From the NCBI GenBank assembly GCA_036675035.1, contig JAKFFO010000205.1, forward strand, positions 1 through 25,569: a DNA stretch of 25,569 nucleotides, read 5' to 3'. Both the position numbers and the translations under genes were made by a program. The notes under the pieces are model-generated. The model saw only the letters and a list, made by a program, of their open reading frames with translations, made no database searches and was not told the origin of the DNA. Of the stretch, positions 7,859-17,500 are shown piece by piece. Every line of letters starts with the position of its first letter. The first letter of the stretch is position 1. The stretch is from MESE01 sp036675035. GTDB lineage: Bacteria; Pseudomonadota; Gammaproteobacteria; Burkholderiales; Burkholderiaceae_D.

Positions 7859-9444
7859 GCCTGCTCGATATCCAGAATCTGCAGATCGCGTTCGGCGCAT
7901 CGAGGGTAGTGTCCGATGTCAGCTTCAAGATTGCGCCCGGCGAAAAATTCGCGCTGGTCGGTGAATCCGGCTCCGGCAAGACCGTGACCGCACTGTCGGT
8001 GATGCGGTTGAGCCAGGATGCCGATTACAGCGGGCGAATTTTTTTCGAGGGCAAGGACATCCTGCAAAAATCGGAATCAGCGATGCGCGCGGTACGCGGC
8101 AAGGATGTTGCGATGATTTTCCAGGAGCCGATGACCGCGCTGAACCCGTTGTTCACCATCGGTAACCAGATCGCGGAAGTGCTGATGCTGCACGAAGGCT
8201 TGAGCGCAAAAATTGCCGCGCAGCGCACCGTGCAGTTGCTCGACAAGACCGGCATACCCGAACCGGCGCGCCGGGCGCTTGCCTATCCGCACCAGCTGTC
8301 CGGTGGTCAGCGCCAGCGTGCAATGATCGCGATGGCGCTGGCCTGCAAGCCGAAGCTGCTGATTGCCGATGAGCCGACAACCGCGCTCGACGTCACGATC
8401 CAGGTGCAGATTCTGGAGCTGCTCAATCAGCTGCAGCGCGAAGAAAACATGGCGGTACTGATGATTACCCATGACCTGAACCTGGTGCGGCATTTCGCCG
8501 ATCGGGTCGGCGTGATGGAAAGCGGGCGACTGATAGAGACGGCAACAACGCAGGAGCTGTTTTCACAGCCGCGTGAACCCTATACCCGAAAGTTGCTGGC
8601 CAGCCGGCCGCATCGCATCGTGGATACGGTGGCCACCGGCGACGAGCCGATCCTAACGGCGGATAAGGTACGTTGTACCTTTGCGATCAAGCAGGGCTGG
8701 TTCGGCAAAAAACAATTCGTCGCGGTCGACGATGTCGACCTGGAACTGAAACCATCCGAGACGCTCGGCATCGTCGGCGAATCGGGGTCCGGAAAATCGA
8801 CGTTAGGTATGGCGTTGTTGCGGTTGTCCTCGGCAGAGGTCGACGGCCGCATTACGTTCGGGCCCCATCCGATCAGCGACATGACCAGTGCGGAGTTGCG
8901 TCCGCTGCGCGCGAAAATGCAGGTGGTGTTCCAGGATCCGTTCGCATCATTGTCGCCGCGTCGTACGATTGAGCAGATTGTCGGTGAAGGGCTGGCGCTG
9001 CATCAGCCGCAATTGAGCCGGGATGGTTTGCGGCAGGCGGTCGCGGCCGGTTTGGCGGAAGTCGGCCTGTCCGCCGACATGATGATGCGCTATCCACACG
9101 AATTCTCGGGCGGCCAGCGCCAGCGCATTGCGATTGCTCGCGCACTTGTATTGAAGCCGGCGCTGATCCTGCTGGACGAGCCGACATCGTCGCTCGACGT
9201 GTCGGTGCAGCAGCAGGTTCTGCTGTTGCTTGCCGACCTGCAGCGAAAGTACGGAATCGCATATGTATTCATCAGCCATGACCTTGCGGTCATCCGCGCG
9301 ATGGCGCACCGGGTCATGGTCATGAAAGATGGTCGTGTCGTCGAGAGTGGGACTACCGAAGCCGTGCTGTCTCAGCCGACGCAGGCCTATACCAAACGTC
9401 TGCTTGCCGCTTCAACCTATTCAACTGAAGCTGCAGAAGCATAA
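7855..9444 (+). CDS. yejF: Duplicated ABC ATPase of the Yej peptide importer
   Basis: Energises YejBE; one 529-aa chain contains both ATP-binding cassettes (DppD+DppF fused), as in E. coli YejF. First cassette: Walker A GESGSGKT (36-43), signature LSGGQRQR (148-155), Walker B LLIADE (168-173), THDLNLVRHFADRVGVM. Second cassette: Walker A GESGSGKST (308-316), signature FSGGQRQR (417-424), Walker B LILLDE (437-442), SHDLAVIRAMAHRVMVM. Both sites keep all catalytic residues, so both should hydrolyse ATP. I use the ATG at 7855 (overlapping the yejE stop, preceded by GAGGAGAAAGG) rather than an upstream in-frame ATG at 7750, which would read through the yejE gene. It is the last gene of the operon; no clear T-rich terminator follows before the convergent mltD. 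Confidence 0.96.
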   Translation: MSLLDIQNLQIAFGASRVVSDVSFKIAPGEKFALVGESGSGKTVTALSVMRLSQDADYSGRIFFEGKDILQKSESAMRAVRGKDVAMIFQEPMTALNPLFTIGNQIAEVLMLHEGLSAKIAAQRTVQLLDKTGIPEPARRALAYPHQLSGGQRQRAMIAMALACKPKLLIADEPTTALDVTIQVQILELLNQLQREENMAVLMITHDLNLVRHFADRVGVMESGRLIETATTQELFSQPREPYTRKLLASRPHRIVDTVATGDEPILTADKVRCTFAIKQGWFGKKQFVAVDDVDLELKPSETLGIVGESGSGKSTLGMALLRLSSAEVDGRITFGPHPISDMTSAELRPLRAKMQVVFQDPFASLSPRRTIEQIVGEGLALHQPQLSRDGLRQAVAAGLAEVGLSADMMMRYPHEFSGGQRQRIAIARALVLKPALILLDEPTSSLDVSVQQQVLLLLADLQRKYGIAYVFISHDLAVIRAMAHRVMVMKDGRVVESGTTEAVLSQPTQAYTKRLLAASTYSTEAAEA

Positions 9445-9549
9445 GAGCGACGAGCGATCAAGATCGGATCATTCAGCTCTGGTCCGGGGGTGGACCTTCC
9501 ATCCGCTTGTGCCGGTACCGGTTTTGTATTGTGTCGGCCGGGAACGGAT
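9445..9549. other. Convergent junction between yejF and mltD
   Basis: This 105-base gap between convergent stops holds two weak dyads: GGTCC and GGACC around 9480-9495, and the palindrome CCGGTACCGG followed by TTTTGTATT (about 9511-9530). Either could stop transcription, but neither has both a long stem and a T-tract. Confidence 0.3.
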
Positions 9550-11079
9550 TTACCGCGACGACTTCGCCGCCGAGGAAGCGACGATGGTTTTCGATTTCGC
9601 CGCCGTGCCGGCGGTTTTGCTTGAGCCGGTCTTGTTTGCCTTGACCGTTTTGACAGATGCACGCGCCGGCCGGTTTTTCGCGAGCTTTTTGGCGGCCGCG
9701 CGCGTCGTTGTCGCAATGCGGGTCTGTGCATGCAAGCGAAGAGACTGACCGATTTTCACAACGTCTCGGCTCAATCCGTTCCATGTCTTGATTTGCGCAA
9801 CACTTACCTTGTGACGCCTCGCAATCGACGACAGGGTGTCGCCTTTGCCGACTTTTACCAGCATGGATTTACCGTCAGGCCGGTCCGGAACGACCACCAT
9901 CGTCGCGTTCTCCACAACCGAAGCAGAAATGTTGGAATCGCTCGCGTGCTCCAGTTTCGGCACCAGAATGGTGGATCCGGCCTTCAGCGCCATCTTCGGT
10001 GGAATATTGTTGGCTTCGCGGATTATTTCCGGCGTAGTCTTGAACTTGGCTGCAATCGTCTCGATCCGCTCACGCGCGTTGGTTATCTTGTGTGCAGTCC
10101 AGGATGACAGGGAGCGGCTCCACTTCGCCAGGTTTGCCTTGAATCTCTCTGCATTACTTTTGGGCAGCAGGATCTGGGTGTCCGAACTGCCGGTAATGAT
10201 CGGGCGATTGAACTGCGGATTCAGTGCCTTGAATTCTTCCATCGGCAGTTCCGCCAGTTGCGCGGCAATCTTGATATCGATATCGCGGGTTTTGTTGATG
10301 GTGACAAAGTACGGCTGGTTTTCGACCTTGGGAAGCTTGATGCCGTACTGGTCGGGCGCGGTGATGATGTTCTTGACCGCCTGCAATTTTGGTACGTAAT
10401 TGCGCGTCTCGGCCGGCATATAGATCGACAGGCCGTCGAAATCGGTAGGTGTGCCTGCCTTGCGCGCCTTCTTCAGCGCACGCTGCACTGAACCCTCGCC
10501 CCAGTTATAGGCAGCGAGTGCAAGTTGCCAGTCGCCGAACATGTCATGCAGTTTCTGCAGGTACGTCAATGCAGCGTCGGTCGACGCGATGACATCGCGG
10601 CGCTCGTCGCGGAATACGTTTTGCTTCAAATCGTAATGGCGCCCGGTAGACGGAATGAACTGCCACAGTCCGGACGCCTTGGCGCTGGAATGCGCCTGTG
10701 GATTGAACGCCGATTCGATGAACGGCAACAGCGCCAGTTCCGTCGGCATGTTGCGTTCTTCGAGTTCCTGCACCACGTGAAACAGATAGCGCGATGCGCG
10801 CGTGGTGGTGCGCTCGAAATAGTCGGGCCGCGAGCTGTACCAGGTGGTTTGCGTGGTTACCAGCTTCGTATCCAGGTCCGGGATCGCAAAGCCCTGGCGA
10901 ATACGGTCCCATACATCGACTTCGCCCATCGCGACGATTTCCATGATCGGATCGTTTGGGTCGAACGGCTGTATCGGTGTATAGCGGAAGATGGAAATAT
11001 CGTTGGCTTGAACGGCGGCAGGAGCGGCAAGCGACAACAACGCTGCGCAAACTAGCTTCTTCAGTCTGGTCTGATACAT
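9550..11079 (-). CDS. mltD: Membrane-bound-type lytic murein transglycosylase D with LysM repeats
   Basis: Cleaves the MurNAc-GlcNAc bond of peptidoglycan to a 1,6-anhydro product in the periplasm. Visible: signal peptide (residues 1-25, hydrophobic LVCAALLSLAAPAAVQA), SLT domain with catalytic Glu122 in LPFIESAFNPQAHSS, then KASGLWQFIPSTGRHYDL and LALAAYNWGEGSVQRALKKA. A linker with LysM-like segments follows (about 256-306 and 330-375, degenerate), then a clear LysM (VKVGKGDTLSSIARRHKVS to IGQSLRLH, about 408-450), and a Lys/Ala/Ser-rich tail of about 55 residues. LysM modules bind peptidoglycan. E. coli MltD is a lipoprotein; here no lipobox cysteine follows the signal peptide (the only early Cys is C11, with the wrong context), so the protein is predicted soluble or periplasmic. 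509 aa. No strong ribosome-binding site before the ATG at 11079. Confidence 0.92.
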   Translation of the reverse strand: MYQTRLKKLVCAALLSLAAPAAVQANDISIFRYTPIQPFDPNDPIMEIVAMGEVDVWDRIRQGFAIPDLDTKLVTTQTTWYSSRPDYFERTTTRASRYLFHVVQELEERNMPTELALLPFIESAFNPQAHSSAKASGLWQFIPSTGRHYDLKQNVFRDERRDVIASTDAALTYLQKLHDMFGDWQLALAAYNWGEGSVQRALKKARKAGTPTDFDGLSIYMPAETRNYVPKLQAVKNIITAPDQYGIKLPKVENQPYFVTINKTRDIDIKIAAQLAELPMEEFKALNPQFNRPIITGSSDTQILLPKSNAERFKANLAKWSRSLSSWTAHKITNARERIETIAAKFKTTPEIIREANNIPPKMALKAGSTILVPKLEHASDSNISASVVENATMVVVPDRPDGKSMLVKVGKGDTLSSIARRHKVSVAQIKTWNGLSRDVVKIGQSLRLHAQTRIATTTRAAAKKLAKNRPARASVKTVKANKTGSSKTAGTAAKSKTIVASSAAKSSR

Positions 11080-11221
11080 GGGTTCGATTGGCTGTTACCG
11101 ACCCACGTTCAGCCGGTAGTTACGGAGGGATAGTGTGTTGAGTGTACGTAACGCCCTTTCACCACGTCAAGAAAATTTACATTTACTTGAGGAAACGCAA
11201 ATCCAGGTTCTGACCATCCAA

Positions 11222-12016
11222 TTAACGATAGGAATTTTTCCATTCACGCAATGCGGCAAACGCCGCGATGGAATCGCGAGTGGACAGATGGCCGGCTGAC
11301 ATTAAAGAATCGATAATTGCCGGTTCTTGATAACGCAGAAACGGATTCGTCGATTTTTCCACGCCGATGGTTGACGGCACAGTCGGTTCGCCTCGGTCGC
11401 GCTTCGATTGTTCGCGCTGAATGCGAGCATGGATCGCGTTATTCAGCGGCTCGACTTCGCGCGCGAAGCGCAGATTGGACAGCGTGTATTCGTGTGCGCA
11501 ATAGACCTGCATCGCATCCGGCAATGCGGCGAGTTTGCTTAACGAATTGACCATTTGCTGCGGCGTTCCTTCGAACAGACGCCCGCAGCCGCCGGCAAAC
11601 AGGGTGTCGCCGCAAAACAACCATCCGCGCTCTGCAGCGACATAAGCGATATGGCCGCGCGTATGGCCGGGTACATCGAGCACCGACAGCGTCAGGTCCA
11701 GTTCGGGTATCGTTGCATGGTCGCCTTCGGCCAGCGGCACAGTGATATGCTTGATTGCTTCGGTACGCGGTCCGAATACCGGAACGTCGAACCGCTGCAA
11801 TAAACTTGGCACACCGCCAACATGGTCAGCGTGATGATGTGTCAGTAAAATAGCAACCAGCGAAAGTTCAAGCGATTCGAGTACCTTCAGTACCGGAGGC
11901 GCATCGCCGGGATCGACCACAACGGCGTGTACGCCATCGTGAATCAGCCACAGATAGTTATCGGCGAAAGCCGGAATCGGCACCACCCGCAATTGATTTT
12001 TTAATGGCATATCCAT
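11222..12016 (-). CDS. gloB: Hydroxyacylglutathione hydrolase (glyoxalase II)
   Basis: Second enzyme of methylglyoxal detoxification: hydrolyses S-lactoylglutathione to lactate and glutathione in the cytosol. Metallo-beta-lactamase fold with the binuclear metal motif THHHADH (59-65), further ligands in PGHTRGH (H118), D137 in FCGDTLFAGGCGRLFEGT, and H175 in YCAHEYT. The C-terminal glutathione-binding domain ends in NPFLRYQEPAI and ALREWKNSY. Length 264 aa, slightly longer than E. coli GloB (251). Two in-frame ATGs are possible, 12016 and 12010; the first overlaps the divergent methyltransferase start by two bases. A TATAAT sequence on the minus strand at 12042-12047 fits a promoter for this gene. 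Confidence 0.95.
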   Translation of the reverse strand: MDMPLKNQLRVVPIPAFADNYLWLIHDGVHAVVVDPGDAPPVLKVLESLELSLVAILLTHHHADHVGGVPSLLQRFDVPVFGPRTEAIKHITVPLAEGDHATIPELDLTLSVLDVPGHTRGHIAYVAAERGWLFCGDTLFAGGCGRLFEGTPQQMVNSLSKLAALPDAMQVYCAHEYTLSNLRFAREVEPLNNAIHARIQREQSKRDRGEPTVPSTIGVEKSTNPFLRYQEPAIIDSLMSAGHLSTRDSIAAFAALREWKNSYR

Positions 12017-12797
12017 GGATCACCCATCACCGGAAAAGCCGATTATAGCGCTCGGTCCGTGGCTTGACAGCCCGGCCGGCAGCTATGTTCTGGCGTGGGA
12101 AAAGACTCGGCTCAATGCGTTGACTGCCGACATCTTCGGATTTAATGCGGTACAGATAGGGCTTCCGCAAACCAACGCACTGGAAGCCAACCGCATGCCG
12201 AATAAATGGTTGACCGACACCTGCCTTTCGCAAAGCGAAGAAATACCGATCGCGATGGTGCATGATTTTGCCGAGCTGCCGTTTGCATCGCAGAGTCTTG
12301 ACCTCGTGGTTCTGCCGCATGTGCTTGAGTTTGCGGCCGAGCCGCATCAGGTGTTGCGCGAAGTCGAGCGAGTGCTGATTCCGGAAGGCCGGGTAATCGT
12401 CTGCGGTTTCAATCCTGCAAGCCTGTGGGGCGTGCGGCAAGGCGCGAGCCGGCTGACCGGTGCGAATTTTCTGCCTCATGGCGGAGAATTGATCAGTGTT
12501 CCGCGGATAAAGGACTGGCTCAAGCTGCTGAACATGGAAGTCGATCGCGGACATTTTGGCTGTTATGCACCGCCGTGCGCTACAGAAAAATGGCTGACCC
12601 GATTCTCGTTCATGGAGAATGCAGGCACTCGCTGGTGGCCGTACCTGGGCGCGGTCTATATTGTCCAGGCAATCAAACGAGTCAAGGGAATGCGTCTGAT
12701 CGGACCGGCATGGTCGAAGCGACCGGCAAAAGTAGCGCGCGGCGTCGCAGTCACGAACAAAGTACACAGACACGAAAATAAACATGGACAAAGTTGA
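12015..12797 (+). CDS. YafS-like SAM-dependent methyltransferase-fold protein
   Basis: 260-aa protein of the methyltransferase type 11 fold, in the genomic position of E. coli yafS (between gloB and rnhA). The later part of the fold is clear: FAELPFASQSLDLVVLPHVL (post-motif II strand and helix), then EVERVLIPEGRVIVCGFNP and a segment SLWGVRQ. The usual glycine-rich SAM-binding motif I (DxGxGxG) is not visible; the equivalent region reads FGFNAVQIGLP. It may therefore bind SAM atypically or not at all. The substrate is unknown. The ATG at 12015 shares its CCATGG with the divergent gloB start and lacks a ribosome-binding site, suggesting leaderless or weak initiation. The last 14 bases overlap the start of rnhA, so the two are co-translated. 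Confidence 0.8.
   Translation: MDHPSPEKPIIALGPWLDSPAGSYVLAWEKTRLNALTADIFGFNAVQIGLPQTNALEANRMPNKWLTDTCLSQSEEIPIAMVHDFAELPFASQSLDLVVLPHVLEFAAEPHQVLREVERVLIPEGRVIVCGFNPASLWGVRQGASRLTGANFLPHGGELISVPRIKDWLKLLNMEVDRGHFGCYAPPCATEKWLTRFSFMENAGTRWWPYLGAVYIVQAIKRVKGMRLIGPAWSKRPAKVARGVAVTNKVHRHENKHGQS
12042..12047 (-). promoter_or_regulatory. Perfect -10 box (TATAAT) for gloB inside the divergent gene
   Basis: The minus strand reads TATAAT at 12042-12047, placing a start site near 12035, about 20-25 bases before the gloB ATG. No good -35 hexamer lies 16-18 bases upstream, so activity may depend on a regulator or on the strong -10. The box lies within codons 10-11 of the methyltransferase gene. Confidence 0.45.
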
Positions 12798-13224
12798 AAT
12801 TTTCACTGACGGCGCCTGCAAGGGAAATCCGGGGCCCGGCGGATGGGGCGCCTGGCTGGTCGCAGACGGACATGAAAAAGAAATCTTCGGTGGCGAGAGC
12901 AACACCACCAACAATCGCATGGAATTGACGGCGGTGATCGAAGCATTGTCTGCGTTGACACGTCCTTGCGAAGTCATCGTGCATACCGATAGCCAGTATG
13001 TGCAAAAAGGTATCAGCGAATGGATTCATGGGTGGAAAGCGCGCGGCTGGAAAACCTCTGCGAAGGAGCCGGTGAAGAACGCCGACTTATGGCAGGCACT
13101 GGATGCGGCGCAAGCCAGGCACAAGGTTGAATGGCGCTGGGTCAGAGGACATAACGGCCACGCAGGCAATGAGCGTGCCGATCAACTTGCCAATCTCGGC
13201 GTGGAAACGGTGGCGCAGGCATAG
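12784..13224 (+). CDS. rnhA: Ribonuclease HI
   Basis: Degrades the RNA strand of RNA-DNA hybrids (R-loops, Okazaki primers) in the cytosol. The 146-aa protein has all four catalytic carboxylates: D9 (IFTDGACKGNPGPGGWG), E47 (NNRMELTAVIEAL), D69 (VHTDSQYV) and D133 (GNERADQLA), plus the catalytic His in RGHNGHAGNERAD (H123). The basic handle region SEWIHGWKARGWKTSAKEPV is present. Length is near that of the E. coli enzyme (155 aa). The start lies 14 bases inside the methyltransferase gene (ATG within the AACATGGACAAAG context), so expression is probably coupled to it. Unlike E. coli, where rnhA and dnaQ are divergent neighbours, here they point the same way and are separated by an efflux operon. 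Confidence 0.97.
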   Translation: MDKVEIFTDGACKGNPGPGGWGAWLVADGHEKEIFGGESNTTNNRMELTAVIEALSALTRPCEVIVHTDSQYVQKGISEWIHGWKARGWKTSAKEPVKNADLWQALDAAQARHKVEWRWVRGHNGHAGNERADQLANLGVETVAQA

Positions 13225-13298
13225 GGCGGATTCTTGTTGCTTTATGTTACATTCGCTCGGCGCGATCGATGCGTTTTTACTCTTCCAGCTATAGATAG

Positions 13299-14498
13299 AT
13301 GACGATGATTGTACGGAAATTGCTTTATCCCGCTATTGCGACAATGGGCATCATTGGGTTGGGCGCAGTTGCCTATCTTGCCCAACGCGCGCCTCTTGCA
13401 CCGGTCGAAAAGATGGCAAGCGCCGAACTTGTCGCGACAAATAAAAAAGCCGGTGGCCCTGCTACCGGCGGTTCGGTCACCGTCGAAGTCGCCAAGGTAA
13501 TCGGGATGAAACTGCAAGACGAAGTCAATGCCGCCGGCGCCATCCAGTCGAACCAATCGGTCATACTGCGCCCCGAAGTCGCAGGACGCATTACCAGCCT
13601 CAATTTCTCTGACGGGCAAAAGGTAAACAAGGGGCAGGTCCTGGTCGTGCTCGACGCGGCGGTCAATCAGGCGGAAGTACAGCAAGCGAAAGCCGAGCTC
13701 AGCATCGCCAAGGCCAATTTCAAGCGCAATGCCGAATTGGCGCAGCAGAAATTCATCGCCGAACGCGTCAAGGAAGAATCAGCGGTCAACGTGCAAGTGC
13801 TCGAAGCGAAACTGGCGCTGGCACAGGCGCGCCTCGCCAAATTTGAAATCCGGGCGCCGTTTTCCGGTGTCGTCGGTATTCGCAACGTCAGCGTGGGCGG
13901 CTATGTGCAGGACGGTGCGGATCTGGTCAACCTGGAAGATATTTCAAGCGTAAAGGTCGATTTTCGCGTGCCTGAGATATTCGTCGATCGGATTAAAAAA
14001 GGACAGGCAATCGAAGTGATGGTGGATGCGCTGCCAGGAGAATCGTTTCGTGCGCAGGTGGATGCAATCGATCCGCAAATCGACAATTCGGGCAGATCGG
14101 CTTTGCTGCGCGGCCGTATCGAAAACCCCGAAACCAGGCTCAAGCCCGGCATGTTTGCGCGCGTGAAGCTGATTCTGGATGAGCGGGAAAACGCGATGGT
14201 GATACCTGAAGAAGCGATTGTCCCACTCGGAAACAAGGCCACAGTCTGGAAAGTGGTTGATACCAAGGCACAGCGCACGGAAGTCAAGACCGGCCTGCGC
14301 CGCGATGCAAAAGTCGAGATCGTCGAAGGCTTGCGGCTAGGCGATATCGTCGTGACGGCTGGTCAATTACGCCTCAAGGCAGATGGCACGCCGGTACGTA
14401 TTGCCCACGGCAGCGGGCAAAGCCACACTGGACAACAGCCCGGCGAAGGTAGTGCCGCGGACGGCAAAAGCGGTCGCTTGACCCTCGCGAAGAACTAA
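13299..14498 (+). CDS. RND efflux pump periplasmic adaptor (membrane fusion protein)
   Basis: Connects an inner-membrane RND pump to an outer-membrane channel. 399 aa with an N-terminal membrane anchor (about 6-28: LLYPAIATMGIIGLGAVAYL), a barrel-sandwich half motif (VILRPEVAGRITSLNFSDGQ, then KVNKGQVLVVLD), a short coiled-coil hairpin (about 120-175, Ala/Gln/Lys-rich), the second lipoyl half (FEIRAPFSGVVGIRNVSVGG), a beta-barrel domain (VDFRVPEIFVDRIKKGQ) and the membrane-proximal domain (KTGLRRDAKVEIVEGLRLGD). The C-terminal 30 residues are Gly/Ser-rich and probably disordered. There is no lipobox, so it is anchored by the N-terminal helix. The nearby ATG at 13305 is an alternative start. 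It is followed after 12 bases by the pump gene; no outer-membrane factor gene is adjacent, so a TolC/OprM-type channel must be encoded elsewhere. Substrates cannot be read from sequence. Confidence 0.93.
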   Translation: MTMIVRKLLYPAIATMGIIGLGAVAYLAQRAPLAPVEKMASAELVATNKKAGGPATGGSVTVEVAKVIGMKLQDEVNAAGAIQSNQSVILRPEVAGRITSLNFSDGQKVNKGQVLVVLDAAVNQAEVQQAKAELSIAKANFKRNAELAQQKFIAERVKEESAVNVQVLEAKLALAQARLAKFEIRAPFSGVVGIRNVSVGGYVQDGADLVNLEDISSVKVDFRVPEIFVDRIKKGQAIEVMVDALPGESFRAQVDAIDPQIDNSGRSALLRGRIENPETRLKPGMFARVKLILDERENAMVIPEEAIVPLGNKATVWKVVDTKAQRTEVKTGLRRDAKVEIVEGLRLGDIVVTAGQLRLKADGTPVRIAHGSGQSHTGQQPGEGSAADGKSGRLTLAKN

Positions 14499-14510
14499 CC
14501 GGAACCGGCC

Positions 14511-17500
14511 ATGGTTTTATCGGATATCTGCATTCGGCGACCCGTGTTCGCGACCGTGATGTCGCTGATCATCGTATTGGTCGGACTGGTCTCGTACAGC
14601 AAGCTGGCGGTGCGCGAATACCCGAAAATCGACGAGCCGGTCGTCACCGTCAATACCCGCTATCCCGGTGCAAGTTCCGAAGTGGTCGAATCCCAGATCA
14701 CCAAGCCGATGGAGGACTCGCTGGCCGGCATCGACGGGATCGATGTACTGAGTTCGATTTCACGCGCGGAACAAAGCCAGATCACGGTGCGCTTCCGTCT
14801 TGATAAGGATCCGGATTCGGGTGCCAACGATGTGCGCGATCGCGTGTCCCGCGTACGCTCGAAGCTGCCGCAGACGATTGAAGAGCCGGTCATTGCCAAA
14901 GTGGAGGCTGATGCCAGTTCGACCATCTCGCTTTCTTTTTCGAGCCATCGCTTGTCGCCGATGGAACTGACCGATATTGCGAACCGGATCGTCAAGCCGC
15001 GGCTGCAGTTGCTTCCGGGAGCCGCAGACGTTCGGATCTACGGCGACCGCAAGTATGCGATGCGCATCTGGCTGGATCGCAACAAACTCGCGTCGCTAAG
15101 CCTGACGCCATCGGATGTCGAAGATGCGTTGCGAAAACAGAATATCGAAGTACCGGCAGGCCGGATCGAATCGAGCCAGCGCGAATTTTCCGTGGTATCG
15201 CAGACGGATCTGACCAGGGTCAGCGAGTTTGAAAATATCATTGTTCGCAGCGTCAACGGCTATGCGGTTCGGATCAAGGATGTGGCCCGGGTCGAGCTGG
15301 GGCCGGCGCTGGAGCGTTCTTCAGTTCGCTTCAACGGACAAAACGCGGTGGCGCTGGGCGTGATCCGGCAAGCTACGGCCAACCCGCTTGAACTTGCACA
15401 ATACGTAAAGGCTGAAGTTCCGAAGCTGAACGAGGAATTGAAAGAGCAAGGAATCTCGATCGCGGTGTCCAATGATACGACCCTGTTCATCGAGCGTTCG
15501 ATTCAATCGGTTTATATGACCATCGCCGAGTCCGTGATCCTGGTGGCGCTGGTGATTTTCCTGTTTTTGCGGTCGTTCCGCGCGTCGCTGATTCCGCTGG
15601 TAACGATTCCGGTTTCGCTGGTCGGCGCGTTTGCGATCATGTCGCTCGCCGGCTTTTCAATCAATACCCTTACACTGCTGGCGCTGGTGCTTGCGATCGG
15701 TCTCGTCGTCGACGACTCGATTGTCATGCTGGAAAATATTTACCGGCACATTGAAGAAGGCATGAAACCGTTCGACGCCGCGCACAAGGGCGCCAAGGAG
15801 ATCGGTTTTGCGGTAGTGGCGATGACGATGACGCTGGCAGCGGTGTATGCGCCGGTGGCATTCACGCCGGGGCGTACCGGTCGCCTGTTCGCGGAGTTTG
15901 CATTGACGCTCGCAGGGGCGGTGATCGTTTCCGGATTCGTCGCGTTGACGCTATCCCCGATGATGTGTTCGGTCATGTTGAAGCGCCAGAAAGAGCATGG
16001 CGCGCTGTATCGCGCGATCGAAAATGTCTTGAATGGACTGACAAGCGGATACGGCCGGCTCCTTAAAGCGGCGCTGAGCGCGCGCTGGGCGGTCGTGCTG
16101 GTCTACCTGGTAACGATCGCAGTATTGGTATGGCTAGGCCTCAGCATGAAAAAAGAGCTTTCGCCCATCGAGGATAGGGGAATTATTTTCGCGTCGATGG
16201 CAGGGCCGGATGGCGCATCTCTCGCGTATACCGAAAAATATGCAAACCAGGTGGAACAGGTCGTGTCAGGCATCAAGGAAATCGACCGGTACTTCATTAT
16301 TTCAGGCTCGCCAACGGTCGATCGTGGTGTCGCGTTCATCCGCACCATCGACTGGTCGAAGCGGGAACGCAGCACGCTTGAAATAATCAAGGAGATGCAG
16401 CCGAAAATGGCAGCCATTCCCGGCGTGCTCGCGTTTACGAATGCACCGCCATCGCTGGGGCAATCGGCGCGCGAACGCCCGGTCAGTCTGGTGGTTCTTA
16501 CCAATGATTCGTATGGCGAACTGCAGAAAGTTGTGCAAAATATCGTTGAAGAAGCCGGTAAAAATCCGGGCCTTGCCAACATCGATACCGATTTGCGCTT
16601 GAATACCCCGCAGGTCAGCGTGCAAGTCGACCGCGAGAAAGCGGCCGATGCCGGCATAGAGATTGAGACTGTCGGGCGGGTGCTTGAAACCATGCTCGGC
16701 GGACGTAATGTCACCCGCTTCAAAAAAGACGGCGATCAGTATGACGTGATCGTGCAGATCGAGAAAGACGAACGCGAGTCGCCGCAGGAGATCAACAATA
16801 TTTTCGTGCGCGGGAAGGACAACCGGATGATCCCGCTGGCCAGCCTGCTGACCATACGGGAGACGGTGGCGCCACGTGAACTGAATCATTTCGCGCAACG
16901 CCGTGCCGCCACGATATCCGCGAACCTGGTCAACGGATATACCCAAGGTGAGGCACTTGATTTCATGGAGGCCACCGCGCAGAAGACACTCAAGGCTGGA
17001 TACGCAACCGATTTGTCCGGATCGTCGCGCGAATACAAATCGTCCAGCGGAAGCCTGATGCTGACCTTCGTGCTTGCGCTGGCCTTCATTTACCTGGTAC
17101 TGGCGGCGCAATTTGAAAGTTTCGTCGATCCGCTCATCATCATGCTGACCGTGCCGCTGTCGATGGCCGGCGCGCTGGCAGCGCTTCAATTGAGCGGAGG
17201 TACCTTGAACGTCTATAGCCAGATCGGGCTGATTACGCTGGTCGGCCTGATTACCAAGCACGGCATCCTGATCGTTGAATTCACCAATCAACTGCGCGAA
17301 CAGGGAAAATCGATTCATGAAGCAATAGTTGAAGCGGCAGTCCTGCGACTGCGTCCGATCCTGATGACCACCGGCGCAATGGTATTGGGCGCGCTGCCGC
17401 TGGCACTGGCCACCGGCGCGGGCGCCGAATCGCGCATTCAGATCGGCTGGGTCATCGTCGGCGGAATGACGCTCGGCACCTTGCTGACCTTGTTTGTCGT

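Noticed and set aside
11119..11152. GTTACG and CGTAAC dyad between mltD and gloB
   Set aside because: Only six base pairs with a 22-base loop; expected by chance, no T-tract.
12064..12069. A perfect TTGACA on the plus strand
   Set aside because: It lies about 50 bases inside the methyltransferase gene and no acceptable -10 box follows at 16-18 bases, so it is probably chance.
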